Shown: positions 23,878 through 35,686, numbered from the stretch's first letter. The stretch: DNA of 64,000 nt from Siphonodentalium dalli (GCA_032622095.1 CP136069.1:41950194-42014193), one strand, 5' to 3'. Made by a program: numbers and translations. Notes: generated by a model from the letters alone, not told the origin.

Positions 23878-24509
23878 GTTCAGTCCCCTACGCAGGGCTC
23901 ACCTACACGTTATGTGAAGAAATGTCACATTTATTTATTTGAGACTCTATTCTGAGAAACTGAACTGTCCATATTCGTTTGAAAAGTGTCTAGATCAAGC
24001 CAGAATGAATTGTAACTGACAAAACACTTCGATAAAAACTGTTAGATTTAAAGTGATATGAAACACTCCGGTAGGGTGATCAAAAATAAATGAAGAATAA
24101 TCTTGTTCAAAGTAGTAATATTTACAAATATTATATCCAAATTGACGACACACAGCGTCATTTTTATATATTAATGAAATGTAGTGACTCTCAATGGCGA
24201 AATCGTTTTCGTTAGTTTATCGCCGATAGTTGCGTCCCGAATCGAGTAGTAAATATTTACATTTGAGCGTAGTTCAGACGATGTTTTCTATGGAGTAGTA
24301 CGGTCGATTTGCTTCAGATTTTCGGCGATTTTAGTAGAATGGTACATTCCTCCAGTTGACATGGCGACTTGATACTAACTTATCAATTTCACGCACCCGA
24401 ACAAGTACATAATATGTCTTTAATTAAGAAAATACACATGCCGGCAGCATTCATACATAGCGTAGCGAGGGGACTGAACTCTGTTTATGGCGTAGCGAGG
24501 GGACTGAAC
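23878..24509. mobile_element. J element with inverted ends, carrying a nested K element
   Basis: The left end GTTCAGTCCCCTACGC and the right end GCGTAGCGAGGGGACTGAAC are inverted copies. The right end is duplicated in tandem (about 24,450-24,510). The interior matches 54.88-55.08 kb, for example ATGTGAAGAAATGT and TTGTAACTGACAAAACACTT, except where the K element sits. Confidence 0.65.
24052..24419. mobile_element. K element (TTAA-type), copy 1
   Basis: AGTGATATGAAACACTCCGG follows TTAA at 24,048-24,051. The element ends ACATAATATGTCT with TTAA at 24,420-24,423. The paralogous J sequence at 55,010-55,035 has one TTAA and no element, which proves the duplication. It is 368 bp long and non-coding. 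Confidence 0.88.
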
Positions 24510-26734
24510 TGTGTTTTGCAGCTTGGATAATTATAGCAGTCGATCGGGAAAACTGTCAGAGTGGCGTCGTTGGTGTGAGGGATGGGGATCGGGATTGGCA
24601 CCGATTTATTTTTGTGGCCCATACCCACGAAACCTATATCTATATTGTCATCTTTATGTTATAACGAACCTGTTAGTGTCTGAAGTGGCGCCACTGACCT
24701 GAGTGATAAAAATGGAAAATTTATTGTTTACGTTTATTTTCATTTCTCCCCAGATAACGTAGGTGACCGAAGCATATGATTCGTTCTTTAAAGGGCCGAT
24801 TATGATTCATGTCACACTGTTTTGTTTCAGTGATTATCGTCATTTATATATAGGGAGGTTCACCTATATTAAGTTTGGCGAAAAGTGTTATGGTATTGGT
24901 TGATTATACATGCATGGGGTCTGCTAGGATTTCCAAGTATATAGAGGTTTATGGCGTAATACATGTATGCCGGAGGCATATCCCGATAACTAAAGCCTAT
25001 AACAAGGCATAATTTCACAATGAAAACCATTTCTGTCTCAAATTCACATAGAAGCATAACATTCACAATCGATGGTCGCTGAGACAAAAAACTGTATTCC
25101 AAATGTTTATAGTTGGGACATTGAAGTCAAAGTAAAACTAGATCCGATCATGAGGTTCTTTTATATACTGGTGATCTATTTCAGACATCACATTTACAAT
25201 TGTGTATACATGCATGCTACAAAGTAATTATATATTGCCTTCATATACATATAATCGTTGTGTAGTCGGCGCTTCAATTAATATGTTCAATTTTGTTGTA
25301 CGCGCAAACATGGTCGTATTATAACGCGAATAGTGGATATTTTGCAGTAGAAGTTTTCGCATCTGTTGTTACTTGTCATGATTTCTGACTCGTATATCGG
25401 TTGTTACGTCATTTCGCATCGGGCGTTATTCATTGTTGATGAAAAACATTGAGTTACTTGACACAGGACATTATCAGCGGTAACTATGTTAATGAGGTAA
25501 CTATGCTAATGAGGTAACTATCCTAATGATATTTACATGGTCACGTGGGAATCTGGGAGTGTCACAACAATAGCTACTAATTTGGATTTACTCATTATAA
25601 TACTGTTTTGAGCCGATTTTCGCGAAATCTCGCAATTCTCATCAAATTTAAAACTATATTTATTCAAACTCGGTCCACTGTCATTTTCGTGGCACGGACA
25701 GCTAAAGACTTGCTTCTCTTCAAAGCAAAACACCCACCAGCGCATTGGTAGTTAACTGAACACCCCTACGTATTGAACTATAGAACCCATTCAGTGATAT
25801 AGGGTTAAACCTATTATCCGAGTATACCCAAATAGGCAAAGTAAAGTCTGGTGTGGACATCTATGTAGACTAATTAAGTTTCCGCCCTCTGAGTTAGTTT
25901 GGGATACTGGCTACAGTGCGTCTGATGGTTTGATTTATTAGGTTTTATGGTAGTTTCGGCCGTTATAGTCCAGTGCATTTATCGTTTTATCTCAAACGAA
26001 TTGCAACACAATGTTTCTTTACAGGACTACGTACATTAACCCATTATAAATAACACACTAAAAATCAATATGAATAAAGAAAAGGGAAATTGTGAAATCA
26101 ATTGCGAAAGTTTGCTAAAATGTTCAATTAATGGGTTTTCGTGAATGTTGATAAAAAAAACTCCATTTCACAAGTCCTCCCATCCTTCCATAACATATGG
26201 ATTTTTAGCTAATTCTGAGAAATTGAGGCTCCGAAGCTAGTTACACTGCTAATTTTGGAGGCACATAACTCGAAAAAAGCTCAACGAATTTGGGAACGGT
26301 TGTATGTTCTGTTCTGTAAGCAGTATGCTAAATATGCAAACTAAGTATACAATGGAACGAATTGTGAAATGGAGTTTTATTTTATAAACATACATAAAAA
26401 TCCATAAATTGATAATTGTACCAAATTTTTACAAAACTTTGTTTCACGAAAAACAAAAAAAAAACCAAAAAAAAAACCCACCAATTTCTCTTTTCTTGTT
26501 TTGTTGTTGATTTTTAGTATGTTGTTAATAATGGGTTTAGGGCTTTTCTTACTTTTTTGCTCATACATGCACGGGGCTATATAGGCCATATCACGACGTT
26601 GTCAGTTGTGCGGTCGATGAAAAGACATTGGGTTAATTTCACAGTGAAATCAATGCACTGTACGTTGAAACCACCGATCCCGGATAGCAACGGTCAAACA
26701 TTACAATGTACATGTACACGAATCATGTTAAATA
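24510..26734. other. Unassigned sequence with short repeats
   Basis: Three exact-length copies of a 17-bp unit (GGTAACTATGYTAATGA) lie at 25,479-25,529. Inverted arms AAAACTCCATTTCACA (26,157-26,172) and their reverse complement (26,363-26,378) may bound a small element of about 220 bp. A-rich runs lie at 26,450-26,480. No gene is recognised. Confidence 0.5.
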
Positions 26735-26940
26735 CAGTAATGTCCCAAATAGTCGACTCCTTAACCACAGCAGAATTATGGGTAACATTTCAGTCGGAAA
26801 TATGGCTTGTTGCCATTCACCGGAAAGCTCTCGTTGAGAGCTTTCCGATGAATGGCAACAAACCATATTTCAGACCAAATCCTGAAAAGTTACCCATAAT
26901 TCTGCTGTGGTTAAGGAGTCGATTATTTAGGGCATTACTG
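26735..26940. mobile_element. E foldback element, copy 2
   Basis: It begins CAGTAATG and ends CATTACTG. It is almost fully palindromic over 206 bp, with the inner hairpin CGGAAAGCTCTCGTTGAGAG closing the loop. The inner part is longer than in the copy at 21.5 kb. The 187-codon frame 26,557-27,120 reads through it and is not a gene. Confidence 0.85.
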
Positions 26941-27140
26941 AAAACCTCCCGTGTGCTTGCATGGATTACAAATCCGCGTATATCTGGATTCGAGCCAGTC
27001 TTGCGGTCTCATAGCGGCTTACTTTGGATAGGGGTACTAAGCGCCAAAGGAGTGTTCTTGTGCTGGTGTTTATCGTTTTCTGAGTCGTTAAGTCATAAGA
27101 CAGCCAATAGGCATGATTGAATAGCGACATATACTTAATC

Positions 27141-27491
27141 GGGGTTCACGGTTAGATAGCGATTGATATAAATCACAATAACACGTGACACGCGAGGTTA
27201 GGATTGAGGCTAGGATTATTGACGAAATAACTGAGAAGTTTGAAGAAGTGCTTTTAAACCCTCGGCCAAGCCCACTCAATAGAAGAATTAGACTTATATT
27301 TCACCAAAGCGATCAAGTGTGGTGTTGTAAATTCTTTCATACAAATCTCCGTTATTTCTTCAATGTACGTTTTATATAGAGTTATCACCCTTCCGATTAA
27401 TTCAGGATACTCATTTCGAAATGTAATCCTAACCTCACGTGTCACATGTTACTCCGTTTGAATATCAATCGCTATCTAATCGTGAACTCCA
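27141..27491. mobile_element. Inverted-repeat element of about 350 bp
   Basis: The left arm starts near GGGTTCACGGTTAGATAGCG and includes ACACGTGACACGCGAGGTTA. The right arm is its near reverse complement, with TAACCTCACGTGTCAC and CGCTATCTAATCGTGAACTCC-like sequence. Arms are about 75 bp. The interior has overlapping short frames on both strands that arise from the symmetry. Confidence 0.7.
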
Positions 27492-27542
27492 ATTTCGTAC
27501 CGTTCGCTATCTAATCGTGTGCGTATTATAGGTGAATACGCG

Positions 27543-27645
27543 CACAGGTCCCCAGAACAAAAATTTACCCCACCCCCAATAATACTTAATCCTATAGGAT
27601 TAAGTATTATTGGGGTGGGGTCAATTTTTGTTCTGGGGACCTGTG
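27543..27645. mobile_element. 103-bp palindromic hAT-like miniature element
   Basis: It starts CACAGGTCCCCAGAAC, ends GTTCTGGGGACCTGTG and is palindromic nearly throughout, centred on ATCCTATAGGAT. The flanks are an exact 8-bp duplication, AATACGCG, at 27,535-27,542 and 27,646-27,653. An 8-bp duplication with CA...TG termini is typical of hAT transposition. Confidence 0.88.
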
Positions 27646-27653
27646 AATACGCG

Positions 27654-28044
27654 TACGAATATACGTTGTCAGCTTCCTTGGTGAAGAAAAGGGCACGCAC
27701 TGTGTTAATTTCATCAGGCAAATCACTATATACAAGCCATCAACCCCGATAAGCAATTGATGTCTCGCGTATGCATTGCCTGCCCAGTACGAGACGAGGA
27801 ACTTATGTGGTTGTCATTTCATATCATTGACTTGGATATAATATTTGAAAAGCGGGGTGTAAAACAAATTAAACAAAATACCGATTATGAATGTGCACCT
27901 GCCCATTTCATGTTCCACGTACGCATTTCGAAAGATTCGTGTTGATTAGCTCCTAGGTGTATATGATTTGACGTCGGTTACTTCAGTGTAATACCGAGTT
28001 ACCTCTCACACGTAACCCGGGTTAAATGAAATGCGTTTGATCGT
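27654..28044. other. Unassigned sequence
   Basis: A 62-codon plus-strand frame (27,757-27,945) is not recognisable. Nothing else is seen. Confidence 0.35.
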
Positions 28045-28048
28045 TTAA

Positions 28049-28417
28049 AGTGATGTGAAACACTCCGGTTTGGTGATCAAATATAGAAATGGAGAATAAT
28101 CTTGTTCAAAGTAGTAATTTTTACAAATAGAATATCCAAATTGACAACACACACCGTCATTCTTATATATTAATTAAATGCAGTGACTCTCGATGGCGAA
28201 ATCGTTTTCATTAGTTTATCACCGATAGATGCGTCCCGAATCGAGTAGTAAATATTTACAATTGACCGTAGTTCTGATGATGTTTTCTATGGAGTGGTAC
28301 TGTCGATTTGCTTCAAATTTTCGGCGATGTTAGTAGAATGTTACATTCCTCCAGTTGTCATAGCGTTTGAATACTAACTTATTGTTTCGCCCACCATAAT
28401 AAGTACATAATATGTCT
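28049..28417. mobile_element. K element (TTAA-type), copy 2
   Basis: TTAA 28,045-28,048 is followed by AGTGATGTGAAACACTCCGG, and the element ends ACATAATATGTCT before TTAA 28,418-28,421. It aligns along its whole 369 bp with the copy at 24.05 kb at a moderate level of substitution. Confidence 0.87.
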
Positions 28418-28676
28418 TTAAGGGAACAGTGTAGACCTCACACTGCCCGTGGTCAAACTTGAAATGAACTGGCATTGTATCAGTACGATATTTAGATTCC
28501 CGATTCGATGGTTCGGGTTCAACAATGACTAATCTATGGAAGTCGATGATATAATATGTTAATGAAAGTGGAAACGGATGAGAAAGTTATGTCGCAACTT
28601 TAGAACTATGACAATGCGTCGACGCTTATCGTGTCGGTGCGTCGTGTGAACAGTCAATGCAAACTTAATCAGGGTC

Positions 28677-29201
28677 CACACCTGGTCAGTTGGACCTGCT
28701 AATGTGCTATGGTACGGTTGGGTCCTGCTGAATTGCTATGATGATGTTAAGGCAAACTGATGTTGTTAACAAAAAGGACCGTTTTTTTTATATTTTTTTA
28801 ATTTGTCTTTTTCGCGGTGTTCCGATAATCTGAACATATCCGGGAAAAGCCACAATGCGTATCAAACATTCAAAAACATATCTATTGCGAAATAGAATTA
28901 ATACTGGTTGTAATAGTTGTTGAAAATCGACTATAATCAAGATGGTTATTCACGTCGTTTTAGAAACACTAGCGCAGGCATTATTTTATTTTTGAAAAAC
29001 ATACATGTTATTGGATGTTTCATACACACACTGTTTTTTCTCTCAAATCGCTCGGCTTAGCCAAACACAGGGAAAATGACAACTTTAGCAAAAATAACGA
29101 AGCTTTTTCGAAACGGCATTAGTTTGCCCTACCCGCATCATATCAATTCAGCAGGACCACCAGCAGCATAGCATATTAGCAGGACCACTTGACCAATGGT
29201 G
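28677..29201. mobile_element. Foldback element family G, copy 3, with target duplication
   Basis: The element runs from CACACCTGGTCAGTTGGACC to GACCAATGGTG and has long inverted arms. AATCAGGGTC flanks it exactly at 28,667-28,676 and 29,202-29,211, a 10-bp duplication. A duplication of 9-11 bp suits a Mutator-type or foldback mechanism better than hAT. It encodes no protein. Confidence 0.85.
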
Positions 29202-29211
29202 AATCAGGGTC

Positions 29212-29513
29212 GCGCCAGTGCCGTTTCAATGACTAAATAAAGCACTAGCGTGTGAGTGAGGCCTAATTATACTAAGCTATGCATGACAATAGCTTGTAAA
29301 TAGTCTTATTGAAACGACACTAATTTATAAATAATATCCAAAACTACAATGCTCATTTTATAAAAGTTTTAACCTGCGCAAAAATAATCTTCTAACAACT
29401 GTCTCTACATTTTTGTATTATCTCATGATCACACCCTCTATCAATATGATAGTTTTTATTAGACAGATTTACGATTTTTGTTTAAAATACCCAACTCATT
29501 GGAATGCTCCTCA
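29212..29513. other. Unassigned sequence
   Basis: It is AT-rich with no recognised feature. Confidence 0.4.
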
Positions 29514-29945
29514 TTTTAAAATGCTTAATCCGAATTAACGTGCCAAAATTACTATTTCTTTGGCTTCAGGGGTAAAAAATATTTGATTCGAGTCGAGGAA
29601 CCCACCCATCAAAGCTCAGAGTGATCAGATATCGATTTTTGAAATTTGTTATTTCTCGAGATATGTACTTATTTGTGGCCTGGACAATAATAGTCAAGGC
29701 GACGGTCTCGGACAAAATTGCTGATGAAGATGGATAACTCTAAAATCAATTGGTAATCAAGTGATAATACGGTCATATTTCGTTGAACAACATGTTGATA
29801 AATAACACCTTTTGGGAAAGTTTATACCATAGTTGACAGTGGTTAGCATTATTTTGTTGTAACTAATCGATTCTGATAACTAAAGAGTATTTGAATATAT
29901 GTTGCTGTTGTTGTAACTTGATATGGGGACCGTCTGATCGTATCG
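29514..29945 (+). mobile_element. A element, both termini imperfect
   Basis: ATGCTTAATCCGAATTAACG is followed by the family interior (TTTGGCTTCAGGGGTAAAAA, GACAGTGGTTAGCATTATT, TGATATGGGGACCGTCTGAT). It ends abruptly where the LINE sequence starts at 29,951. Confidence 0.75.
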
Positions 29946-29950
29946 AATAA

Positions 29951-30784
29951 CCAATTCTTCTATATGGAAGTGAAATATGGGGTACAGAAAACACATCAGA
30001 AATAGACAAAGTAATTTTGAGATTTTATAAACATATTCTTAAACTGAAAATCAGCACGCCCACATTCATGGTGTATGGAGAAATTGGCAGATATCCAATC
30101 AGTATCAGATGTAAGATGAGAATTATTCAATATTGGAACCGCATACTAAATGGCAAGTGTTCGCCTCTAGCGCGGGAACTTTATTTACTTTTCGTCAACT
30201 TGGGGGAGCTGGGTAGGACGAACAAGGTGAAAACGTGGATTCAATCAGTTAAAGGCATACTGGATTCCGTCGGCATGAGTTACATATGGACATGTCAGAA
30301 AATTTCATCCGAAGAAATAATGGCCATCGAAAGCACACTCAAAGATCATTTTATTCAGACCTGGTGGTGGGACATGTACAACTCCTCTCGTGGTAAATTA
30401 TACATGAACTTTAAACGGACAATGAAATATGAATCATATTTGCAAAATCTACCGCGCGACTTAGCCCAAGAACTATTACGACTAAGAACATGTAATCACA
30501 AACTGCGTTCTGAGTCTGGAAGGTGGTGTAAAAATAAAGAAAAATCCCGAGCCTGTCAAAAATGCATGACCCACATAGAAGATGAGTACCACGTTGTGAT
30601 GATTTGTCCAAAATACCTGGATTTAAGAATAAAATATATTCCGGCTACCTTTCGGCAAGAGCCATCTAGAGCACGATTTTATATTCTACTTGGTAGCCAA
30701 AACCCAGCAATTCAGAAAAGTTTAGCGATATTTGTCAAGGCGTGTATGAAGATTCACGAAAAAACAAGAGATGACAAAACGTGA
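29951..30784 (+). pseudogene. 5'-truncated LINE ORF2, C-terminal region
   Basis: The open frame runs for 277 codons from just after a stop at 29,948, and its first residues PILLYGSEIWGTEN precede the first ATG at 30,017. The pattern of a YGSEIWG-type motif, then KHILKL and a long region after the polymerase domain, is typical of LINE ORF2 C-termini. Counting from that ATG, a Cys-His cluster lies near residues 180-197, CQKC...H...C with spacing C-X2-C-X8-H-X4-C. The reverse transcriptase and endonuclease parts are absent. The frame is intact to its stop, which suggests a fairly young insertion. The clade is not determined. Confidence 0.8.
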
Positions 30785-30988
30785 TTCGATTAATCATATG
30801 TACATATGCTGTCATTATGAATGTTTAGTGTCTTATGTACCTAATCTACAAAATGAGAAAACAAATTACGACGATACTGATGATGGCGTTATAAACGTTG
30901 CCAGGACGACAATCACTAAGATGCCAATATGAAGATGATTAGCGACGATGATAATGATGACGATGATGATGATGACGACGGTGATGAC

Positions 30989-31019
<31 letters not shown>

Positions 31020-31250
31020 ATGACGATGGTGATGACGATGGACAATGATGATGAGGATGAGGAGGATGGTGATGATGATGATGATGATGAAACTGATGAT
31101 GATGACAATGTCGAGGACGATGATGACGATGGGGACATCGATGATGATGATGACGATGATGTAAGTGACCCCATTGTATATATGTATATATCCATGTTCT
31201 GCATTAATGTGCAGCTTTGACAATTAAAGCATAGCATAGCATAGCAAATC
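30785..31250 (+). repeat. LINE 3' region with GAT/GAC microsatellite and AGCAT tail
   Basis: After the ORF2 stop comes about 150 bp of untranslated sequence. Then about 230 bp of GAT/GAC triplets (30,938-31,165) follow. The stretch ends with TTGACAATTAAAGC and an AGCAT-type repeat at about 31,228-31,247, which looks like the 3' end of the retroelement. The aspartate-, serine- and histidine-rich frames on both strands come from the triplet repeat. Confidence 0.65.
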
Positions 31251-32121
31251 CACAACAAGCAAACAATTAGCCCCACAAACAACCATCTTCGACATTGACA
31301 GCGACTGGAATAATGTGCGAAGACGACGAATGCAACATCCATGCATATCAAAACAAAGGCGACGATTTTTTAAAAATTATTTTTGGTTAACTAAAGTGAA
31401 ACCTGAGTGATTTCCGATAAAATAAAAATTCAGGAGAGAGTATGTGATAATATTTGGGTCAGCATAGTTACCATTATTGGGCTATATCATATCTCACGTG
31501 ACTTTCTTGCGTTCTGATTGGTTGCACACTACTATATTACGATAGTACTCCAATTGGATTCTTACTAGCCTACTATTTTTTTCTATTTATAGAAACAGAC
31601 TCCTTTCGCGAAATCGGATTGCTGCCTGAAGACACGCCAATCTGAAACTATATACCTTTTACGATATATACTTGTTGAAATATCGGTATATCATGAGACT
31701 TATTGGTGAATTTAAAGTATCTTAACAAGCGCATGGCTATCCAATGTATATAATAGTTTGTCCGGTTAGTTGGCAAGCGGCGGACAGTCATATTTTTGTA
31801 ATGCCAGTGAACATTATTTATAACTTCCTATTCAGTTTTCATCCCATATATACAAAATGTGTCTTTACTAATGACGTATTTATAGAAATAAAGACATGAA
31901 CTACGAAGAGTTTATGTTAGTTGTAACAAATAACATAGTTATGCTCTCCCACCATCGTCAAAAGATTGCCGTAAATTGTAAAATCTGATACCAATTTCCA
32001 AAATACACGATAAATAAAAATGTGACAAAATCACACACATAAATTGTGTGACAATTGACACCAATGTTCGATATAAAATAAGAGCATACACTTCCGAAAA
32101 AACAGGGAATTTCCACCCATT
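31251..32121. other. Unassigned sequence with an inverted partner at 33.1 kb
   Basis: Positions about 32,050-32,130 are the reverse complement of about 33,075-33,165 (shared phrase TTTTTTCGGAAGT and TAATGGGTGGAAATT). No gene is recognised. Confidence 0.45.
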
Positions 32122-32275
32122 ATTATATAGATAATGCATGTCTTGTCGTTGACTATGCTAAAATAGTGGTCACCGAGGAGGAATAGTTCACTCACTTGCG
32201 TCTCGTGGACTATTCCTCATCTCGGACCATTATTTTGGCATAGTCAACTCCAAGCCATGCATTATCTATATAATA
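32122..32275. repeat. Long hairpin, arms about 65-70 bp
   Basis: The left arm includes TAGATAATGCATGTCTTGTC and GACTATGCTAAAATAGTGG; the right arm carries the reverse complements CCATTATTTTGGCATAGTC and GCATTATCTA. The loop is at about 32,190-32,205. It is probably a foldback element of unknown family. Confidence 0.75.
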
Positions 32276-33890
32276 TAATCATACGCAAGCGTAATTAACG
32301 AACCAAAGCTAAAACAATCACATAGGCCGGGGGTTCTGCATGTAGCGTTTAAAACAATTCTTGTCACAATCACTTTACAGATTCCCACCAAATAATATTC
32401 ACATGCAGACTTTTGTTTGGTGGGGTAATTATAAATAGTTATATATGTTGTCGAGAGTGCATGGAACTGGAACTAACATGTCGTCATGTCAATTTCTACG
32501 ATAGTCGACAAACGTCATAGTGTTATTTTCACCATTGACCGAATTCGCGTGGAACTGAATGTGTCTTCTGCTTTGTTCATAAGTATGTGTTTTCATTCTA
32601 TTCAAGAAAATAGGATATATATGGATTATCAGATGCATGTAAGTATGCAGACTTATGATAACAATCAAATCCAAATTAAATATTATCTTATTTCCTTTCG
32701 CGCGGTATAGTCTCTACAGAACCATGCAGTATTGATCCACTGCTGTGCACCAAATCTTTGAGATACAGATATATAGCGTTGTGTCGTGGTTATTTTAGTT
32801 TATTTATGATTTGATCCAATAGAGTGCCGGAGTATACCCGTTAGAAATGCAAATTGATGACGTTTATATAAATAGGATAATGTTATACATCGACTGATTT
32901 GTGTTGGCTTTTGACAGCCGATTACGACAATAATGCTTTAGGCCCACCGATCCTATGTGCGACATTCGTGCTTTCCAAAAATCAAAATGCCAGCGTCGTA
33001 TTACTTAATACTTGGTGACGTCACATAATCAGATATAGCCTATATACGACCCAAAGCGTCCGGCTTTGGTTCGTTATAATAATGGGTGGAAATTACCCCG
33101 TTTTTTCGGAAGTATATGCTCTGGTCCATATACAAATATGTAGAATATGTGACACCACATAAACGGGTTAATCAGATTGACGCATCGATATTGCACCATC
33201 ATTAGTAAGCCATCATTATCTTCATGGGATTCTATAAAAAGCCGAGTGGTTCTCTATACGATAATGATGCAACATAAGAGCGCGGACTTGTAGGTCAAGT
33301 GCGCGTAAGTTATGTCAAAGGTATCAGCTCGGGTGGATATATGTTAAAAAAATAATCGATGCTTTGTTAGCAAAGTGAAAAAAAGTATGCTACATCACCT
33401 CACCGTGTTAATGACAAAGAAGCCCCATTGGTACTACACCTTATGAAATCCCAAGGAGAGAGTGAACATACCCGATTATCAACGGTGTGCGCCGGACTAA
33501 CTATAAATCCGAAAGTGCGACCTCATGACATGAAATACTGAGATTACGAGTTTTTATTTTTTATTTTTAATGAGTTTTTTGTCACTTACGGGAATATTAT
33601 ATATAGCGCCATGACTTGAATTTTTTTGAAAATGTTTTCTCAATTTACTCGGAACAATGAACACCAAATACACAGTCAACATTTTACACACTAAGATATA
33701 TCAATATTAGTAGATGCGCACGTTCTATAGACCTGCTGTCGTGATGTCATAAAGGTTACAACCGATGTGGTACATGTACGTTGGTGAATTGAGAGAATGG
33801 CGTCTCATAGGAGGGGTTTACGACTCTCATATTTAATAAATGTGTGGACTTGAAATAGTCATGGGCTGTTTTTCCTGTGCCTCACGTATT
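32276..33890. other. Unassigned AT-rich sequence
   Basis: TGACGTCA at 33,016-33,023 is a perfect cAMP-response-type palindrome, and similar sites lie at 43,457 and 46,736. With no gene nearby I do not call them functional. Confidence 0.35.
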
Positions 33891-34041
33891 ATGATGATTG
33901 TAAGCTGATTGATGCTTTTGAAGATCTCGGCGATGTCGGTACTACACGAATGATGATGATTGTAAGCTGATGGGCGTCTTTAAGGATTTCGGCGATGTCT
34001 GTATACTACACGAATGGTGATGATTGTAAGCTGATGGGCGA
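33891..34041. repeat. Tandem repeat of about 65-70 bp, about 2.3 copies
   Basis: GATGATTGTAAGCTGAT begins each copy, followed by CTCGGCGATGTCGGTACTAC or variants, then ACACGAATG. The third copy is cut off where a D element begins. Confidence 0.75.
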
Positions 34042-34047
34042 TTTTTT

Positions 34048-34225
34048 TTATGGATTCTCTTATATATGTGAGTCAGATAATGTCAGATAATGCACTCGCT
34101 TACATGGTAAAGTTAAAAATATTGTTAGGCCAATGTATTCTCAAATATATGCGAGGCTCGCATATATAAGAGAAAGCATTGGCACAGGGTTTTCGAAAAA
34201 GTTCAGGAAGCTCCTGTCATGGAAG
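34048..34225 (-). mobile_element. Degraded D element
   Basis: TATTCTCAAATATATGCGAG is followed by GCTCGCATATATAAGAGAA, then GCATTGGCACAGGG and CTCCTGTCATGGAAG. This is one hairpin and the terminus of the subfamily ending in CATGA-type sequence. Confidence 0.65.
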
Positions 34226-34740
34226 ATTTAAGTGTTAATACGCGCGCGGCATACACGTAATCGAATGCTCGAATGGATAAAATGAACGAAAGATCACACA
34301 GAGGGTTAATTTCAACTGGAAAATCACTCCACTACACGACCACAAAGAAAGCACCGACGTTTGGCATGCAAATGATAACCTTCCGAGATACACGTTCAGA
34401 TTAACCTCGCTTGTAGGGATCGGACATAGAACCATGTTCTACAACCGCAGTAATTCTTGAGACGTCGCCATTAGTCATGTATACTGGGCCGATTGAGCCA
34501 CACATATCTCCAATATTTGCTGACGTACAATGTACTTGTACGCGATTCATCTAAAAGGCTTTTGTGAGTGTATATTTTGAGAGCGTCTGTGATAATTAAG
34601 TGCTTGGCTTGATAAAAATTAAGTCAAACACGGTATACCTCCAATTAACAGGGAACAATTGAAAGCGCTCTTGTGCTTAGCTAAGCACGCCGTTGCTCCA
34701 CCGGAAGGAGCTGTTTAACAACCATTAACCTTCTCGTTTA
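34226..34740. other. Unassigned sequence before the candidate exons
   Basis: It may be intron or 5' flank of the coding segment that follows. A splice-acceptor-like tract, CCTTCTCGTTTAG, lies at its right edge. Confidence 0.35.
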
Positions 34741-34741
34741 G

Positions 34742-35165
34742 AGTAATGTTGACAATTGTTCCCCATCTAATTACTTTTGAAAGCTATTACCTATCACATC
34801 ATCTTTTTGATGCTGCAAGAACAGTTCGCCGCCTTGTAGAATCACGTTTGGCGGATAATGAGTCTCAAGCAACGGGGATTAATTATCGTAGTTTTATAAG
34901 ATCCCTATGGTTGATGGCTATGGGCGGGGATCTAAATGGAACGACTGCCTCCGTTGTTGGCTACACTGGTTCTATGATCATTTATGAGGTTATACCTGTA
35001 TGGGTCGTTCTGGCCAGTAACTTCCCCAAAATATTAAGGGGTGTAACGTATCCTTGCCCGACATCTCCGTCAAAATGCCGACGACATACTGAAGACAGAT
35101 ATCGAGGACCACCTCATTATGATGATGTGAAACAAAGTGTACTCACTCTGACTCACCACAGATAA
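34742..35165 (+). CDS. Candidate exon of an unidentified host gene
   Basis: After an acceptor-like tract (CTCGTTTAG) the frame is open for 139 codons from the ATG at 34,746. It has balanced composition, unlike the repeat-derived frames around it. Residues about 22-36 are charged (FDAARTVRRLVESRL). Residues about 67-91 are hydrophobic (TTASVVGYTGSMIIYEVIPV) and could cross a membrane. Near the end is HTEDRYRGPPHYDDVKQ. That last peptide recurs at about 36,180-36,228 as HTEDKYRGPPHYEDVKQ, where the two changes are conservative, R to K and D to E. This supports a coding history. I recognise no family. A splice donor is not clear and it may be a pseudogene. Confidence 0.4.
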
Positions 35166-35222
35166 TAATTCACAATCATGGGCATTCTTGGAATACACCT
35201 AGTCTAATGTCTCTCATGTTAA

Positions 35223-35686
35223 AGGTACTCAATCCGATTCGATGGTCCCCATATAATCAGATTCCAACAACAACAACAACAACAACAACAACATTTTTTG
35301 AAATGCCGCTTCAGTTATTAGAATCGAGTAGTTGCCCAACAATAATGTTAACCATAGTCAACTATAGTATAAAATTGGCCAAACCCTGTTATTTATCAAC
35401 ATTATGTTCAACGAAATTTTGACGGTTTGTCAAATATCTGACACAAAAAAGCCACTTGATTTTAGAGTTAACCATCTTCATCCGCAATTTGGTCCGAGAC
35501 AGTCTTCTCCTCGACTGTTTACTGGGCCACATAAAATTGTCGGTCGTGAATAATAATATATTTAAAATATCGATATCTAATCACTCTGAGTTTTGGTGGG
35601 TGGGTTCCTCGACTCGAATCAGATATTTTTAATCCCCGAATCCAAGGAAATAGTAATTTGCGAGAGTTAATTCGGATTATGCATCT
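35223..35686 (-). mobile_element. A element (TTAA-type), complete, with empty site in the window
   Basis: TTAA 35,219-35,222 and 35,687-35,690 flank a 464-bp element that begins AGGTACTCAATCCGA and ends TCGGATTATGCATCT. The duplicate at 36,316-36,319 has a single TTAA in the same context, CTCTCATG-TTAA-ATTAT. An AAC triplet run (35,269-35,292) lies inside. The 71-codon frame over it is spurious. Confidence 0.92.

Noticed and set aside
26557-27120. 187-codon plus-strand open frame
   Set aside because: It runs through the E palindrome and flanking non-coding sequence and shows no domain.
29951-30784. 255-codon frame as a host gene
   Set aside because: The motifs and the C-X2-C-X8-H-X4-C cluster are those of LINE ORF2 ends, and the frame extends upstream of its ATG to a truncation point.
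30866-31351. Long serine-, histidine- and aspartate-rich open frames on both strands
   Set aside because: They translate the GAT/GAC microsatellite in different frames and have no independent coding evidence.
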